Assembly (NCBI GenBank): GCA_964639225.1
Contig: CAZXCK010000204.1
Location: forward strand, 1 to 5,731
Reading direction: 5' to 3'
DNA: 5,731 bases
From: CAZXCK01 sp964639225
GTDB taxonomy: Bacteria; Chloroflexota; Anaerolineae; Aggregatilineales; Phototrophicaceae
Shown here: piece after piece, positions 5,594-5,731 of the stretch
Position numbering within the stretch: the stretch's first letter is position 1
How the letters are laid out: the number at the start of each line of letters is the position of its first letter
Notes under the pieces: generated by a model
The model's database searches: none
Seen by the model: the letters and a program-made list of their open reading frames with translations, nothing else
What the model was told of the DNA's origin: nothing
Made by a program: the position numbers and the translations under genes

Positions 5594-5614
5594 ACATCTG
5601 CCACAGGCTCACAC

Positions 5615-5642
5615 TTGCCAAATCGTCAGATATCGGTAGAAT
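5615..5642 (+). promoter_or_regulatory. Sigma-70-type promoter of the tRNA-Lys gene
   Basis: A -35 box ttgcca (5615-5620; five of six match the consensus) is separated by 16 nt from a -10 box tagaat (5637-5642; five of six). Transcription would begin about 5649-5651, just upstream of the mature tRNA 5' end at 5659, as expected for a tRNA gene. Confidence 0.65.
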
Positions 5643-5658
5643 GTTAACCATCAAAACC

Positions 5659-5731
5659 GGACCCGTAGCTCAATGGCAGAGCAGGTGCCTTTTAAGCACT
5701 TGGTTGTAGGTTCGAGTCCTACCGGGTTCAC
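5659..5731 (+). tRNA. tRNA-Lys (anticodon UUU)
   Basis: The full cloverleaf can be drawn. The acceptor stem is ggacccg / cgggttc (one G-U pair), followed by T8 A9. The D stem is gctc / gagc with loop aatggca. The anticodon stem is ggtgc / gcact with loop cttttaa, giving anticodon TTT at 5691-5693, which reads AAA/AAG lysine codons. The variable loop is tggtt and the T stem is gtagg / cctac with loop ttcgagt. The discriminator base is A5730. The window ends at C5731, probably C74, so whether the CCA tail is encoded cannot be seen. Confidence 0.95.

Larger units (their letters stand above)
5247..5614. other. Divergent intergenic region, AT-rich on its left half, no gene found
   Basis: No convincing protein gene lies between the iron operon and the tRNA promoter. 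Bases about 5270-5460 are visibly richer in A and T than the coding regions and should contain the feo operon promoter. On the minus strand TATGAT (5289-5284) resembles a -10 box, but no -35 stands at proper spacing, so no promoter is called. Several dyads lie here and are listed separately. The right part is GC-rich and contains the second 29-bp repeat. A small RNA could be hidden here but nothing visible supports one. Confidence 0.5.

Noticed and set aside
5430..5709. Small open frames in the intergenic region before and across tRNA-Lys
   Set aside because: One overlaps the tRNA and both cross the 29-bp repeat. They have no homology signals or good ribosome binding sites.
1..5731. CRISPR array
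   Set aside because: No regularly spaced repeats are present; the only exact long repeat has two copies nearly 5 kb apart.

Overview
The window looks like a bacterial chromosome of moderate to high GC content. The combination of a Fur/FeoA/FeoB/FeoC ferrous-iron locus, a separate DtxR-type regulator carrying a FeoA-like tail, and a GC-rich interspersed hairpin repeat suggests a Chloroflexota-like organism. That placement is inference from gene style only; no rRNA or other taxonomic marker is present.

Layout. At the left edge, on the plus strand, is the 3' part of a class I SAM-dependent methyltransferase (1-723), whose stop codon lies inside a 29-bp repeat. Converging on it is a DtxR/MntR-family regulator on the minus strand (834-1514). 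The centre (1699-5200, minus strand) is a tightly packed iron operon, in transcription order: a Fur-FeoA fusion protein (5200-4535), a stand-alone FeoA (4523-4245), the FeoB ferrous-iron transporter (4243-2003) and a cysteine-rich FeoC-like winged-helix protein (1998-1699). Gaps between these genes are 11, 1 and 4 nt. A 14-bp-stem hairpin (1651-1682) closes the operon before the DtxR-like gene. Upstream of the operon are a 31-bp Fur-box-like palindrome (5216-5246) and an AT-rich intergenic region with further dyads. The right end holds a second exact copy of the 29-bp repeat (5565-5593), then a promoter and a tRNA-Lys(UUU) gene (5659-5731).

How the genes work together. FeoB imports Fe(II) across the cytoplasmic membrane, powered or gated by its cytosolic G domain. 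FeoA and FeoC are small cytosolic partners. Fur proteins normally repress such operons when iron is sufficient. Here the Fur domain is covalently joined to a canonical FeoA domain at the head of the operon, so sensor, repressor and transporter partner may be physically coupled. Inside the fusion gene, a near-perfect Shine-Dalgarno sequence sits 8 nt before an in-frame GTG exactly where the FeoA domain begins. The gene may therefore produce both Fur-FeoA and free FeoA, or this may be the relic of a recent gene fusion. Both regulators in the window (Fur-FeoA and DtxR-like) carry FeoA/SH3-type C-terminal domains, and both appear by eye to have lost several canonical metal ligands. This is the most interesting aspect of the window.
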